Part shown: one piece after another, positions 43,017-54,063 of the stretch
Numbering within the stretch: the stretch's first letter is position 1
How the letters are laid out: every line of letters begins with the position of its first letter
Assembly: GCF_037975245.1 (NCBI RefSeq)
Contig: NC_092582.1
Coordinates: forward strand, 10,456,001 to 10,520,000
Direction of reading: 5' to 3'
DNA length: 64,000 nucleotides
From: Apostichopus japonicus
Taxonomy: Eukaryota > Echinodermata > Holothuroidea > Aspidochirotida > Stichopodidae
Position numbers and translations under genes: made by a program
Notes under the pieces: generated by a model
Seen by the model: only the letters and a program-made list of their open reading frames with translations
Database searches by the model: none
What the model was told of the DNA's origin: nothing

Positions 43017-46000
43017 TGGCGTTCATGTTATACATTTATTTATTTATAGCGATGCAAGCTGCAAAATACCTTGAAACAGGGGAGGAAGCTATCGCATGCA
43101 ATTACTACGATATTGTTTCATACAACAAGATGTCTAGCGAACACATATTGTCTTTATTCCACCATAATAGTCGAAGCCTTAACAAAAACTTAGACAACAT
43201 AACTACATTTACGTCTCTATTGAAGGAGGATTTCTCTGTCATTGGATGTACCGAAACCTGGCTTACTGCAGATATATCCCCCCTAATCCATATCAATAAC
43301 TATACGCTTGTTGAAAGGCATCGTCCTGAAAGGAGAGGTGGCGGTGTTTGTTTATTTGTTAACAACGATTTAAATTTCAAACTCAGAAACCATATAAGCA
43401 TTTTCAATGATTCTGTCAATGTTCATAGAGGTTGACATAACATCAGCAATGAAAAATTATACCATAGGCGTAATTTATAGCTGGCCTCCAAAAAGTTCAC
43501 TGCATATTTTTCTGACACACGTAAACAAAATTTTAACCCAACTCCCGAATGAACGACATAGTGCGTACATTATGGGTGATTATAATATTGATCTTGCTGA
43601 CTAAATCTGCTGACTTTTTAAACTTATATGCCAGTGGATTTTGTCCTACTATTACCAAACCTACCTGTGTGGGTTGCACGTCTGCAACTCTTTTAGATAA
43701 TGTTATAACCTATGATGACTGCAAACTAATAACTGGTATCTTTGTAACCGATCTCAGTGACCATCATCCATTATTTCTCCAAACTGCCATACACAAAAGT
43801 AGGCAAAGGGGCCCTATGTATGTGAGGAACTACTGCAAAACAAATGTACAGAATTTCTTCTCAACAATCCGAGATGCTTCTTGGGAAAATGTTTCATCCC
43901 AAACTGATGCAAACATTGCCTATTCTATGTTTTATAACAATTTCAATGCCATATATAATCAATGCTTTCCTGAGCAATGCGTCACTAAATCTAAGAGACG
44001 TCGAAAGAGACACCTGTGGATTACTGCAGGTATTCTAGTTTCTATCAAAAGAAAAGATAAACTATTTAAAAGACATATTAAGAACCCGTCTGGTGTAAAT
44101 AAAACTATTTATTCTCAATATCGCAATAAGCTCAATCATGTTATCAAATTTTCTAGAAAATTATATTTCAACAATAAATTTGATAATGCGAGGAGTAACC
44201 CAAAAGGCACATGGGATACCATTAACCAACTACTCCATAAAGGTCGTAAACAATCATCGTATCCCTCTTTTTCAAGGATGGTGACAAAGAGATTAACACC
44301 GACCATGACATTGCTAATAAATTTAATGACTTTTTCGTGAATCTGGGGCCATCACTGGCAAGTAAAATCAACCACAAACGTAAATCACAGGAATCTGTGA
44401 ACATTGATGTTAACACTCATTCCCTGTTTTCTCATCCTGTCAGTGAGGAGGAGTTGTTAAAAACAGCAGCCTCTTGCATGAAACCCAATAAAGCAGCTGG
44501 ATACGATGATTTTAAGCCTGGTATTGTAAGACAAGTTATCCTATTTATTACCAAACCATTCACCCACATTTGTAATTTGTCGTTCAATACCGGTATTTTT
44601 CCTGATATGCTAAAAATTGCCAAGGTCATCCCTGTCTTTAAGAAAGGGGATTCAGAAAACTTTGAAAATTATCGACCTACATCACTATTATCATGTTTTT
44701 CCAAAATAGTTGAAAGGCTTATGCCAGGAACAGTATGGATTCCATCCTGAACACTCCACTGAGCTAACACTAGCTGATGCCATTGACAATTTGTATAGTA
44801 ATCTTGACAAGAATAGTACTTGTGTCGGGGTTTTCCTGGACCTCTCAAAGGCATTTGACACAATAGACCACACAATTCTGCTGAATAAATCACACCGTTA
44901 CAGCAAAAGAGGAACCCCTCTTAATTGGATCGACAGTTACTTAGCAAACCGCTACCAATATACATCCTACAAAAATGCTCATTCCCAACCGGAGAGAATT
45001 CAATGTGGTGTGCCACAAGGCTCTATACTTGGTCAATTGCTTTTTATCCTATAAGTTAATGACATTACCAATGTTTCTGATAAAGTTAAAGTTGTTTTGT
45101 TTGCTGACGACACAAATATCTTCTTTGTATCACAATCGAGAACTTTATTTCATATTGAAGTATCAACTGAATTAGACAAGTTCAGCGACTGGTTCGCTGG
45201 CAACAAATTATCATTGAATATTGATAAAACAAACTATATAGTTTTTAATACTTCTAAAAATTTTACATGGAATGCTGATATTACTATGGGTAGTAAAAGA
45301 TTACAACAAGTCAATAGTACTAGATTTTTAGGTGTATATATATAGATCATTAACTTAAATGGTGTGACCACATTACAACTGTCTGTAAAAAAGTTGCAAA
45401 AAACACCGGTGTTTTAGCTAAGCCTAAGCATTATCTGCCACAACACATATTAAAGATTCTCTATCAGACATTAGTCCAGCCACATATTACGTATTATTGT
45501 AACATATGGTCTGGTACTAGATATACCAATCTGAATCCCATTTGTATTACACAGAAGATAGCAGTCTGCCATATAACACATGCCAAACCACGGGACCACA
45601 CAAATCCTCTTTTTATAGATAGATAGATAGAAAATTTATTGTCCATTTCAGAAAAACAGAAAACGGAAATTATTTCCCGTCGACAGTAAACATGAAACAA
45701 TAGTGAATACAAACATAAACATACAATAAGTAAACTATAAGTGAACAGCTACGAGAATAAAACTAAATAGGCAGAACCAGAACAGTAACAGGGGCAGCAC
45801 AGAGGGCTGCAAGTGATAGATAGTGGCCAGATCGCTTTACACGTGAGTTAAATAAGTGTATTGCCTCAGGTAAGAAAGAATTACGGAACCTGGACATTTT
45901 TGTATTGGGCACCTGTAATCGTATCCCGGATCTGTTGAAAATGATATGTCTGTGAAAAGGGTGTGTGTGATCTTTTATATTTTTTAGTTTCTTAAACAGA

Positions 46001-46643
46001 CTCTCTTCGTATATAGTTGAGAGTGACGGAAGACTTGAACCAATACAGCGTTCAGCTAACTTCCGAACACGTTCCAGCTCTGCCCTGTACTTCTTCGGCA
46101 TACTACCAAAGAAACTGTAATACTGGATGAAATGACACTTTGGATGATTGACTGGTAGAATAATTTCATGATGGTATAATTAACTCTGCATTGTTTTAAT
46201 TTTCTAAGGACATAAAGTCATTGGCAGGCTTTACCCTGAACAGCCTTTGTGTGAACATTCCAATTAAGTTTATTATCAATATACGTTCCCAGGTACTTGT
46301 AGCTTTCTACCCTCTCAACTACTTTGCCATTAAGCGTTCTAAGTTGTTAAAAGCTGATGACATTATTAGGGTTAACCTTGCTAAATTTGCTTATAAGGCA
46401 TGGAATGGACTGTTACCAAATGCTTTTAATGACTACTTAATATGTAACAGTGATATTCATCATTACAATACCAGATCTTCAGGCAATGCACATTATAACA
46501 GGTATAATTCTACAATGGGGATGTTATCACTAAGGGCATGTACAATCAAAACATGGAATTCTCTATCAGACAATATTATAAATAAACCTTCTGCAAAATC
46601 ATTCAGAAGAAACTTTATTCAAAAAATTATTGCATCTTATTAA
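43013..46643 (+). pseudogene. ORF2 (endonuclease and reverse transcriptase) of the CR1-like element
   Basis: The first frame (43013-43435) has LSLFHHNSRSLNKNL and IGCTETWL, the APE endonuclease start with its Glu. The next frames hold IMGDYNIDL (43565-43595) and DLSDHHPLF (about 43750). RT follows: NKAAGYDDF, IPVFKKGD, NYRPTSLLS (44337-44750), then FLDLSKAFDTIDH, GVPQGSIL (44710-45054) and FADDTNIF (45097-45345). The last frame (46321-46643) has YNTRSS and ends IIASY-stop. Frame changes fall near 43.43, 43.6, 44.34, 44.72, 45.05 and 45.35 kb. Confidence 0.8.
45615..46335 (-). mobile_element. L2-like LINE 3' fragment inserted in the CR1-like ORF2
   Basis: On the minus strand it starts in the RT C-terminal region (ESYKYLGTYIDNKLNWN), continues through the open frame 45763-46101 (LPSLSTIYEESLFKK, RSGIRLQVPNTK, RFRNSFLPEAIHLFN) and ends with ATGGACAATAAATTTTC and a (CTAT)n microsatellite at 45617-45633. 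The CR1-like coding sense is broken after H-T-N-P-L-F and resumes at R-S-K-L-L-K. A target duplication is not obvious. Confidence 0.75.
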
Positions 46644-46698
46644 TTAAACATGTTCATTTTTTCTTATATATTTTGTTTTCTTTTTCCTTTTCTTTACA

Positions 46699-46797
46699 GG
46701 GAGTCCTCTACATTGTTAAGCCATCTGAAGGTTTTTTAGAGGACTTCCTATCACATTGAATATATTCACGTGATAAACAAATCAAATCAAATCAAAT
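46699..46797 (+). promoter_or_regulatory. 3' end stem-loop of the CR1-like element (tail D)
   Basis: AGTCCTCTA (46702-46710) pairs perfectly with TAGAGGACT (46737-46745) around a 26-nt loop with TTGTTAAGC. ACTTCCTATCACATTG, TTCACGTGAT and the terminal CAAAT microsatellite follow. The same layout is found in tails A, B and C. Confidence 0.65.
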
Positions 46798-47120
46798 TTG
46801 TGAATAGGACTGCATAATGCAATTTTAGTCTAGTATGTTAATTATTTAATGATGTCTATTTTCCTCAAGATGAGCTTCATTCTCAAAAGTTATACCTGTA
46901 CTTACATTTTATGCCTTTGTTTGCTAGCTGGGTCATCTACTTGGTTATTTTTCAGTGGAACGGGTGTCACTTAACTGTTTCTTCTCCTCTTTACTGCTTG
47001 CATGTGTTCCTCTCATTCCTAAATTTGTCCATCAACTTCATGCTCCAGTAATCCTGTTTCAAAAGGAATTATAAATAATATCGAATGCTCTATGTTCACA
47101 TATTGGGTAATCACCAATCA

Positions 47121-48139
47121 CAATAATGTAGCGCCCCCAACAGGGTTTTAACTTGGCGAGCGGCGGTGGGTTCAATAGGGCCGCTGTCGGCCACCCTATG
47201 TCAGGATGAATGTGGGGCAACTACAAGTTGAGACAACCTGAACCAATAAAAACACGAACAAATAAATTGCTTTTTAAGCTTCTAATACATTTAATACAAA
47301 AACCTTTGCCTTCTCCACTTGGGCAGGTGTCTATAAAAACCAAATTAAATAATACATGAGGTCAACGCAGTGACCTCCAAAAATAAGGTAGTAAGGTGAT
47401 AAATTAGGACCAATATTCAGTTAATAACATACAAATCCACATAAATTCCAGCTTATAATTTACATAAATGATAACGATACGTACCTGCGAAGTCCGTGGC
47501 CAAACATATTATTACGAGTCCTAAATTTACAATACGTAGGCGTTGCCTCGGGGAAAATTCAACCCCAATTAAAGTCACCCCCGCGCCACAAACATAAGAA
47601 TAACCCCGCAGGTTGCGGCGATAATATCGACCATGTTCCCAACCTTTTAGTAAATTTAGATGTTATAATTTAAAGGGATTCTGACAAACGGGGAAATACG
47701 CTCACAATATTATAAGAAATAGGACTTGCCTAAACTATAAAAGAACATTTAACTTACTTAACGAACTGACCAACGGACCTCACTAGGCAGCAGCAAACAC
47801 CAAAAAATGGAACACACTCTTAGAACCCAAAATAGCAAGTGCCCTACCTTAACAAAAAAACTGAATCGAAACATTGGAACTTCGCGTGGCTCGAACATTC
47901 CACATAGCTACGGAGGGACCAGACTATTGTCACGAGAGCTGGACAGCTGAAAGGGAGACGGAAACAAAAGGTATAAATTAGCATATGAAACTACAACAAT
48001 TCACTTTACATATAAAAAGAGATAAAACAGACCCCCAGAGAACAATAAAACAATACACGCTAACAGGACAACTAGACCAGTAGTAATGCCACCTATATAC
48101 GGAGGCGTTTACGTGACGCTCCCCTGGGCGTCACAATAA
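47121..48139 (+). mobile_element. probable solo LTR (1007 bp) with CAATAA target duplication
   Basis: The body 47127-48133 starts TGTAGCGCCCCC and ends CTGGGCGTCA, with TG/CA limits and partly inverted termini. CAATAA lies directly outside on both sides (47121-47126 and 48134-48139); the shared word extends to TCACAATAA if the last element bases are counted. A GGTATAAATT box (about 47970) and an AATAAAAC signal (about 48045) are in promoter then polyadenylation order for plus orientation. There is no internal coding region. A non-autonomous DNA element is the alternative. Confidence 0.6.
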
Positions 48140-48369
48140 ATCCCATTCCAACCCCATAGCTTCACGCACACACACATCTAATCAAATACACACACATGCT
48201 GTTTGAAAGCCATTATTTCCTATTCACAGTTGGTTTGGTCTACCAAACATACTCTGAAACTCTCTACAAAGACAACGATGCACAGAGCTGACCCTGGCAA
48301 CCTAGGATAAGGAAATATATTTTACCCAGCCCAGACACAATAGCATATATACATATAAACATTACTTAC

Positions 48370-48520
48370 TACAGGATGAGCGCCAGGTATGGATGCCTTT
48401 CCCAGGAACGGGTAGCCCCCGCTGCCTCTGAGTAGAGGGCAGTTCAAGTGCAGCTCGTAGATTGCTCAACAGCATGTCTCTTCCCAGTCCTGTGGTCAGT
48501 ACACTACAACCAGTTTGTAC
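48370..48520 (-). CDS. candidate exon of an unidentified gene
   Basis: Acceptor TTACATGTAG and donor CTGTA|GTAAGT bound 151 bp (50 codons plus one base). The frame is open, with LGRDMLLSNLRAALELP and a basic QRQRG-x-PVPGKG stretch. No family was recognised. It could be host or transposon derived. Confidence 0.35.
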
Positions 48521-48733
48521 CTACATGTAATGAAAGAAATTAATCAAAAATAATATTGCACAAAAGAGGGTTCTAATTAAGAAGACACTGCAACTGCATG
48601 GCCTTTCCAAAGACTTTCCAATTCAGGCAGAATATGATCATCAATATCACAACCCTCTAAGTATAATGCAAGAAGTAAGACTCCATTTGCTCCTGCAAGC
48701 CAATGCAGAGATGTAATAGTTGCGAATGTCACC

Positions 48734-49120
48734 ATGGATACATTTGTTATTGGTTACCATCACAGTAACAAGTTGTGCTTAATGGGTGAAATGAAAAGAA
48801 GAAGGGATCACAAGGTACAAAGTCCAGGCAATGAGGGCTGTTCAGCAAAGATGCCCTATTTCAGAGATGAACAAAATGGTGGAAAGATTTGTGAATCCAA
48901 ATTACTTACAGGTAAGAATCCACTAATGGTCAAGTGTTTCACAACTGATGCTGATGGCAAGGCATGTAAAAGTTTCAGTAGTACAATGGCTGTAACTACT
49001 CATTCTGAAAGTGAACTTAACCTGTTAGATCAAGTTCACCTACTCAAGTCACTCCGCATAGCACTGACTATATTAAAGCAGTATTCTCCTCTGATATATT
49101 CCTGCAAAAACTGTGACTAA
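48734..49120 (+). pseudogene. unidentified coding-like ORF, possibly transposase-derived
   Basis: 128 codons, rich in charged residues, with GEMKRRRDHKVQS and CFTTDADGKACKSF and a DQVHLLKSLRIAL helix. The composition is protein-like, unlike the chance frames around it. The acidic TTDADG word followed by H-L-x-(K/R)-S-L could be part of a transposase core, but I cannot name a family. An L2-like fragment follows at once and may have truncated it. Confidence 0.35.
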
Positions 49121-49795
49121 GAAGCGCTCGACAATCTTATAAATACCTGGGAGAAACCATCACTGATAAATTGGAGTGGGATGAACATGTAAAACATATT
49201 CTAGCAAAAACTAATCAGCGTATGTTCCTATTACAGAAGCTTAATTTATTCGGACTAGACCAACTCTTATTTCTCTGTTCTATATTAAAATCGGCAATCA
49301 AGACCACCATTACATTCTGTTTAGCCGTGTGGGGTGAAAATACTACTGCTAGAGACATGACCAAGTTAAGTAGACTAGTTTCTAAAGCAAGGAAAGTTTG
49401 TCGGTCACATGACCTCAGTTCAGTAGATGAGTTGCTTGTCAGAGTATCACAGAGTAATATGAAGTCAATCATGTCATCCCAACATCCTCTGGGGCATCGG
49501 GTAGATTACAGCAATTAAACAGGCAGACTAATTGTCATGAGATGCTGAACCGAGAGATACAGGCGTTCTTTCTTGCAAAGGGCTATTCTCAATCTTGCCA
49601 ATGAATTATGTAGGAAATAGGCCAAATATATGTGTCAGAACATGTACATAGTAGTCTTAATTTTTCGTTTTATAAATCAGATTTTTATGTATTTTCGATG
49701 TATTTATGATTGTTTTATTGTCTGTTTTACTGAGATGGACTGAATGCCAATTTTTATGGTCAATAAATTTCTTATATCTGAAATATCAAAAGCGC
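49110..49795 (+). mobile_element. L2-like LINE 3' fragment
   Basis: Plus-strand sense begins YKYLGETITDKLEWDEHV, then FLLQKLNLFGLD and TFCLAVWGENTTARD, the RT C-terminal region typical of L2/Rex-type elements, open from 49171 to 49518. The 3' end carries GAGATGGACTGAATGCC and GTCAATAAATTTCTTATATCTGAAAT, related to the minus-strand fragment at 45.6-46.3 kb. Confidence 0.7.
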
Positions 49796-49799
49796 TTTA

Positions 49800-50470
49800 T
49801 CAACATGTTTAGAATGCCTTGCAAAGTACTACAATGGAAATCATTCATATTGCCAAAAGCATTCATTTGTATGCAAGAGGGGCAGGAAGTACACATTTCC
49901 ATGTATGCCAAATGCTGCAAAGGGTTCTCTGCTAATATCCCACACTGACAACAGGAAGCTCAACAAAATATCTGAGACACCCACCTGCAGCAAATGATTA
50001 TGGTCCACTCGTTTTGTGACTTCCACTCAAAAGCAGATGTCATCAATAAGGGTTTCACTGTGACCAATCCAAAACATAGTACCACACTTTCGTGCATTAC
50101 AGGGACTACAGTTCCATACACGGTGCCTGAAGAGTCCATAGCCAGGAAGATGGAAGCTGCAGTATTAAAGGTGAGCTCAAATAGTCCATGTATCCAGACT
50201 CTGAAATAGATGCAAGGAAAACAGCAATGTGATGAATTACGTAAGAGAGGCAGAGCATACAGATGGAGGAGAGCACAACTCAGAGAAAGTACAAGCTACA
50301 TGGTAGAACTAAAAACATAAACCAGTCCAGTATCTATAAGAAAGATCAACTGATTCATGACCAGTTACTCTAGGATGAAAAACTACACTGATGATGAAGA
50401 TGACAATATTTATCAGTGATGCCAGTAATTTGTAAACTGAGTCTATTCACACTCACTGTTATGAGTTAAA
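49800..50470. other. no gene supported
   Basis: Short plus-strand frames (for example 49994-50209) have weak protein-like composition but no motif. Possibly remnants of the same element as 48734-49120. Confidence 0.3.
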
Positions 50471-50480
50471 ACAGTATCAC

Positions 50481-51243
50481 TCAGTCAGGGAAGTAGGCAA
50501 TCAAGCTGATGACCATAAAATTGGCAAGTGCCATCAAACTTTCAAGGCTTTCTGCTGTGTTGCACTGCAAGATACTGTTGAGAGATGTGACACCTCTCTC
50601 CACATGTAGGCTGTTGTGGCATATGTAGGAGATGTCAAATGGTTTGGTCCTTAAGATTTCTTTACTTTGCACAATACTTTGAAGAGCATATATGTCAGAA
50701 TGTGGACTCTGCTGCCTCTTCTCTTAGCTGCCAGGGTTAGCATTGTGAAAATAATGCCATATGCTGGTGCCCCTGGCTTACTGATGGTGAAGGCACCTGT
50801 CCACATTCTGCATCCCTCTGTGTAACTTGCTGGGGCTGATGTATGTTTTGCCAACTTTTCATTTATGTCATCAGCTCATGCCATCCAATCTTGGTCTGAA
50901 ATTGCAAAGGTGTGAGCTTTCCAGTTACATATTTCTAAATGTATATAGGCCAAAGCTTATTCTGAATGCAGCTTGGGGCTCAGTTCAGCTGATTCTTACA
51001 CCACATTGAGTAGCAATATATGCTTTTAAACTTCTGTCGCTTTTGCTCTGCTACACTGCACAGAAGTAGGCTACTCACCAGATCTACAACTTTCCTATCA
51101 AATAAGCTACATGTACTACTTAGTGATTGTAAGTCTGTGATGGTATAAGCTCTGAGGTGATGGGTATTACTTTCACTTTTCCCCTTTGAGGTAGCTGAGA
51201 GGTTTTTCACACCTACCCATGCAATCATCGCATTCTTTATCAT
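50481..51243 (-). pseudogene. unidentified decayed coding region
   Basis: Three minus-strand frames follow one another: 51243-50980 (with WVGVKNLSATSKGKS), 50854-50651 (with FTISKPGAPAYGI) and 50672-50481 (with YICHNSLHVERGVTSLN, ending IAYFPD-stop). The last two overlap and look like one reading frame broken by an indel near 50690. No domain was recognised; a decayed transposon gene is the likeliest explanation. Confidence 0.35.
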
Positions 51244-51299
51244 AAAGTTGAAATTTGATTTCTTCTTGAATATGAAACTTTTTCCTAATTTTAAGTTGC

Positions 51300-52190
51300 T
51301 AACTCTTCAAACTCAACAACTTGCTTCTGTTCTTTTATGGTGAGATCATAGATGTGAGGAGTTCATAAATACTGATTTAGTTTCAGAACCAATTCTACAT
51401 GTTAATCTTCTTACAACTGTTTATTCAACATCTATGAGAAAAGGTTTCCTCATGTAAGTGAATGAGGTGTCAATGTTCCAAAAGCTTATTGAACCTTTCT
51501 GTCCAGCACATTTTTGGCATTTATATGTAAAATTCCACCTGTTTTCTGCCATACTTCCTCTGTGGGAAATGGTGTAGTGCAACCCTGCATTTCTGTACTG
51601 TAAAGAAAGAAAAAATAGATAACTAAAATCCTGGTTATCAGTACTGAAGGGCTCATTTATTAAAATTACAATTCATTATTCTTAATCGTAGTTAACCATA
51701 AACATAGATTGAAATACAGATCTTGTCTCTTACTATTTTTATAACCAGAACTGCATGTGGATTCCTAACATAGTTAACGATCAGCTATCTGCAGTATTCT
51801 GTTCGTAAAGTGTTTGTGTAATGCGGCTGAGCAAGAGTCTTTCCAGTAAAGCTGTTGGAAAATAGAAGACTACTAATGGAGTAAATGAAAACAATTAAAT
51901 GATACCTTAAATAAACATATTTATATTTTAAATGCAATAGTGATAGTAATATACCTAACATGTGTTCATCCGTGGGTGGGAAAGCAATTATTTACTCTGT
52001 CAATATGAATTCCCCTCATGCAGTGGCATTGCTGGCACGACTCTTGCTCAATCGTGTTCGTGTTACATTTGCAAAGAAAACGTTAAGCTTACCTTCTAAA
52101 AGGTTAAGTTAACCTTAAAAGTGCTGCTTCAAAAAGGTTAAGAAGGTTGGCTTCTGCAATTGCGTAGGCCTACAGCACACATACTTTATG
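51300..52190. other. no gene supported
   Basis: AT-rich. A minus-strand stretch near 51530-51600 is open and protein-like, but short and without splice sites. Confidence 0.3.
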
Positions 52191-52199
52191 CTTGACCTT

Positions 52200-52620
52200 A
52201 TTAGTTTAGATTAGTTTAGTAAAGAAAAAGGATCAGGAGGGACACTCAAGTCCCCATCAAAGACCCTATAGGAGATGGAAGAAAACTGATGACACAAATG
52301 ATCAGACCCGATTACAATGCTTAAAGTGCTTCTCCAAAGCATTCTTAAACCCATTCACACTACAGTACTTGCAAGTACAATTTTCTCAGGCAAACCATTC
52401 CACTCATTCACGACCCTATTAGAAAAAAATTTATGCCAAATATTAATGCTACTTTGTGACTTCTGGAGTTTAAGACAATGACATCTGGTACAACCACTAT
52501 CAGCAAACATGAAAAAGTCAGTGACTATCAAGATACTTAATAAAGATATCACTTTTATGAAACCTACGTTTGAGTTGAATCTTGGTCTTGGTCACTGCAT
52601 AATCTAGATCTATGGGAAGA
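52200..52620 (-). mobile_element. LINE 3' fragment (RT C-terminus)
   Basis: The minus-strand frame 52355-52552 has SGCTRCHCLKLQKSQSSINI, then FFSNRVVNEWNGLPEKIV, the C-terminal block common to many invertebrate LINE ORF2 proteins (RVVNxWNxLP). It stops where AGTTTAGATTAGTTTAG microsatellite-like sequence starts (52203-52223), as expected of a LINE 3' end. It is 5' truncated. Confidence 0.7.
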
Positions 52621-52639
52621 CTGTCCATGAACTTGTGTT

Positions 52640-53540
52640 TGAGTTACTTTATTTCTCTGAAATTTAGTGACTCTAGCCCTGACTCGTTGCATAACTGGTA
52701 ATAGTTCCTGAAAACTCAACATGAATTGAATATGAACCACTGAATCAAGAACTACTGGAGACTAATAATTCTTCACATCCTTGGCTAGATGAAGTAATGG
52801 TTTCTAATACAAACGGTATACTTTATCAATCTCGTTCTTGAACCATTGGCCAGAAAATTGTGTCCTTTCTGGAGAGAAGTATTGAAGGAGAACCGGACTG
52901 ACGGTGTGCTATTAATAATAATCCCTCTGCCTAATACAAATACCAAAGTATTTAATTAAAAAATAGTGAATTGCACATAAAGCTCCTAAGGCGACATCTT
53001 TGCTCTAGGTAAATTTAACTCTTTTCACAACACTTAGGACGACATAGCATAAACTCACCACTTGGGGCGACAATGGTGATTTAGTGTAATTTTGTCACAC
53101 TGGACGATTAAATACAATTAACTAGTTAATTAATTTCACATATACATATGTCACCCTATGTGAAATTAACTCTTTCCACAACACTTAATAAATTGTGAAA
53201 GACATAACACCAGAGATCTACAGTCAATATGAAAAGATGCCTGTATACAGTATTTAGAACTGTTCAATGGGATCATTTCAACTCAAGCTGGATTCTAAAC
53301 CTGAAAATTTCCAACGTATGAATTCTGGCCATTAACTTACATCACTAATAGTTTCAGAATTTGACTACTGTTCATTTGTCAGTTTATTGAGTTATCGTAA
53401 TGACAGGCTCTTAGCATTACACTCATAAACACACATACTGCTATTTCACAAAAATGCATTGTGTTACATATTGAAACAATTTTACATAACACAAAACAGC
53501 ATGGAATGAAAACAATATAACAAAAACAGGGAGTTTGCAG
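52640..53540. other. no gene supported; hairpin at 53131-53168
   Basis: TAATTTCACATA (53131-53142) and TATGTGAAATTA (53157-53168) form a perfect 12-bp stem. A direct repeat AATT(T)AACTCTTT(T/C)CACAACACTTA lies at about 53013 and 53165. Nothing coding is seen. Confidence 0.5.
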
Positions 53541-53548
53541 GAACTCAC

Positions 53549-53696
53549 CAGGACTCACAAAAGCCATCAAGATCTTTGCAATCTAGACACACCTCAAGGT
53601 GCCCCTGCATACTCAAGCATGACATATAGCCCTTGTTACTAGGATATATTGGAATTACTGGATATGAGTTTGCCCGACAGTGCCAAGTCTCATTGC
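53549..53696 (-). CDS. candidate Cys/His-rich exon, unidentified
   Basis: A TTCCTGCAG acceptor and a strong donor (CCTG|GTGAGT) bound 148 bp, open in one frame. The frame has W-H-C, M-S-C-L, V-C-L-D-C and F-C with even spacing, which suggests a metal-binding fold. An alternative acceptor at 53744 would add an in-frame TGA. No family was recognised. Confidence 0.35.
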
Positions 53697-54063
53697 CTGC
53701 AGGAAGTCCACTTCATCTCATTTGTTGTATGTAAGAAGAAGTACCTGGAAAGGAAAAAATAAGTTACTCATTACAACAATGTTGCATTTCTATTGCAATT
53801 TCCATTTGTTCCTTTACCCTCTGGATTATCAGGTATAAAGGAAAACTTTCATTCAGCTTTTACTTAAAATTATCAGAATTACTATTAAGAGCAACAAATT
53901 TATAAATCAGATACAGACTATCATCTAAACCCAGCCTTACAAAATGTGCATCCTCATTGTATTGATGCAAGTTTATCAGTCAGATCTAACTGGTGCCATG
54001 ATACCTATTTTAAAAATGACTAATTCCCTGCAAACCTAAGCAAATTCCCAATCAGTTTCAATG

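Larger units (their letters stand above)
41700..46797 (+). mobile_element. CR1-like non-LTR retrotransposon, nearly full length, decayed
   Basis: ORF1 with zinc knuckles (to 43.0 kb), ORF2 with endonuclease (43.1-43.8 kb), reverse transcriptase (44.4-45.4 kb) and C-terminal part (up to 46643), then a short 3' UTR ending in a CAAATCAAATCAAAT microsatellite. Order, RT motifs and terminal microsatellite fit the CR1/L2 group. At least four frameshifts and several stops make it inactive. An L2-like fragment in the opposite direction splits ORF2 at about 45615-46335. Confidence 0.8.
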
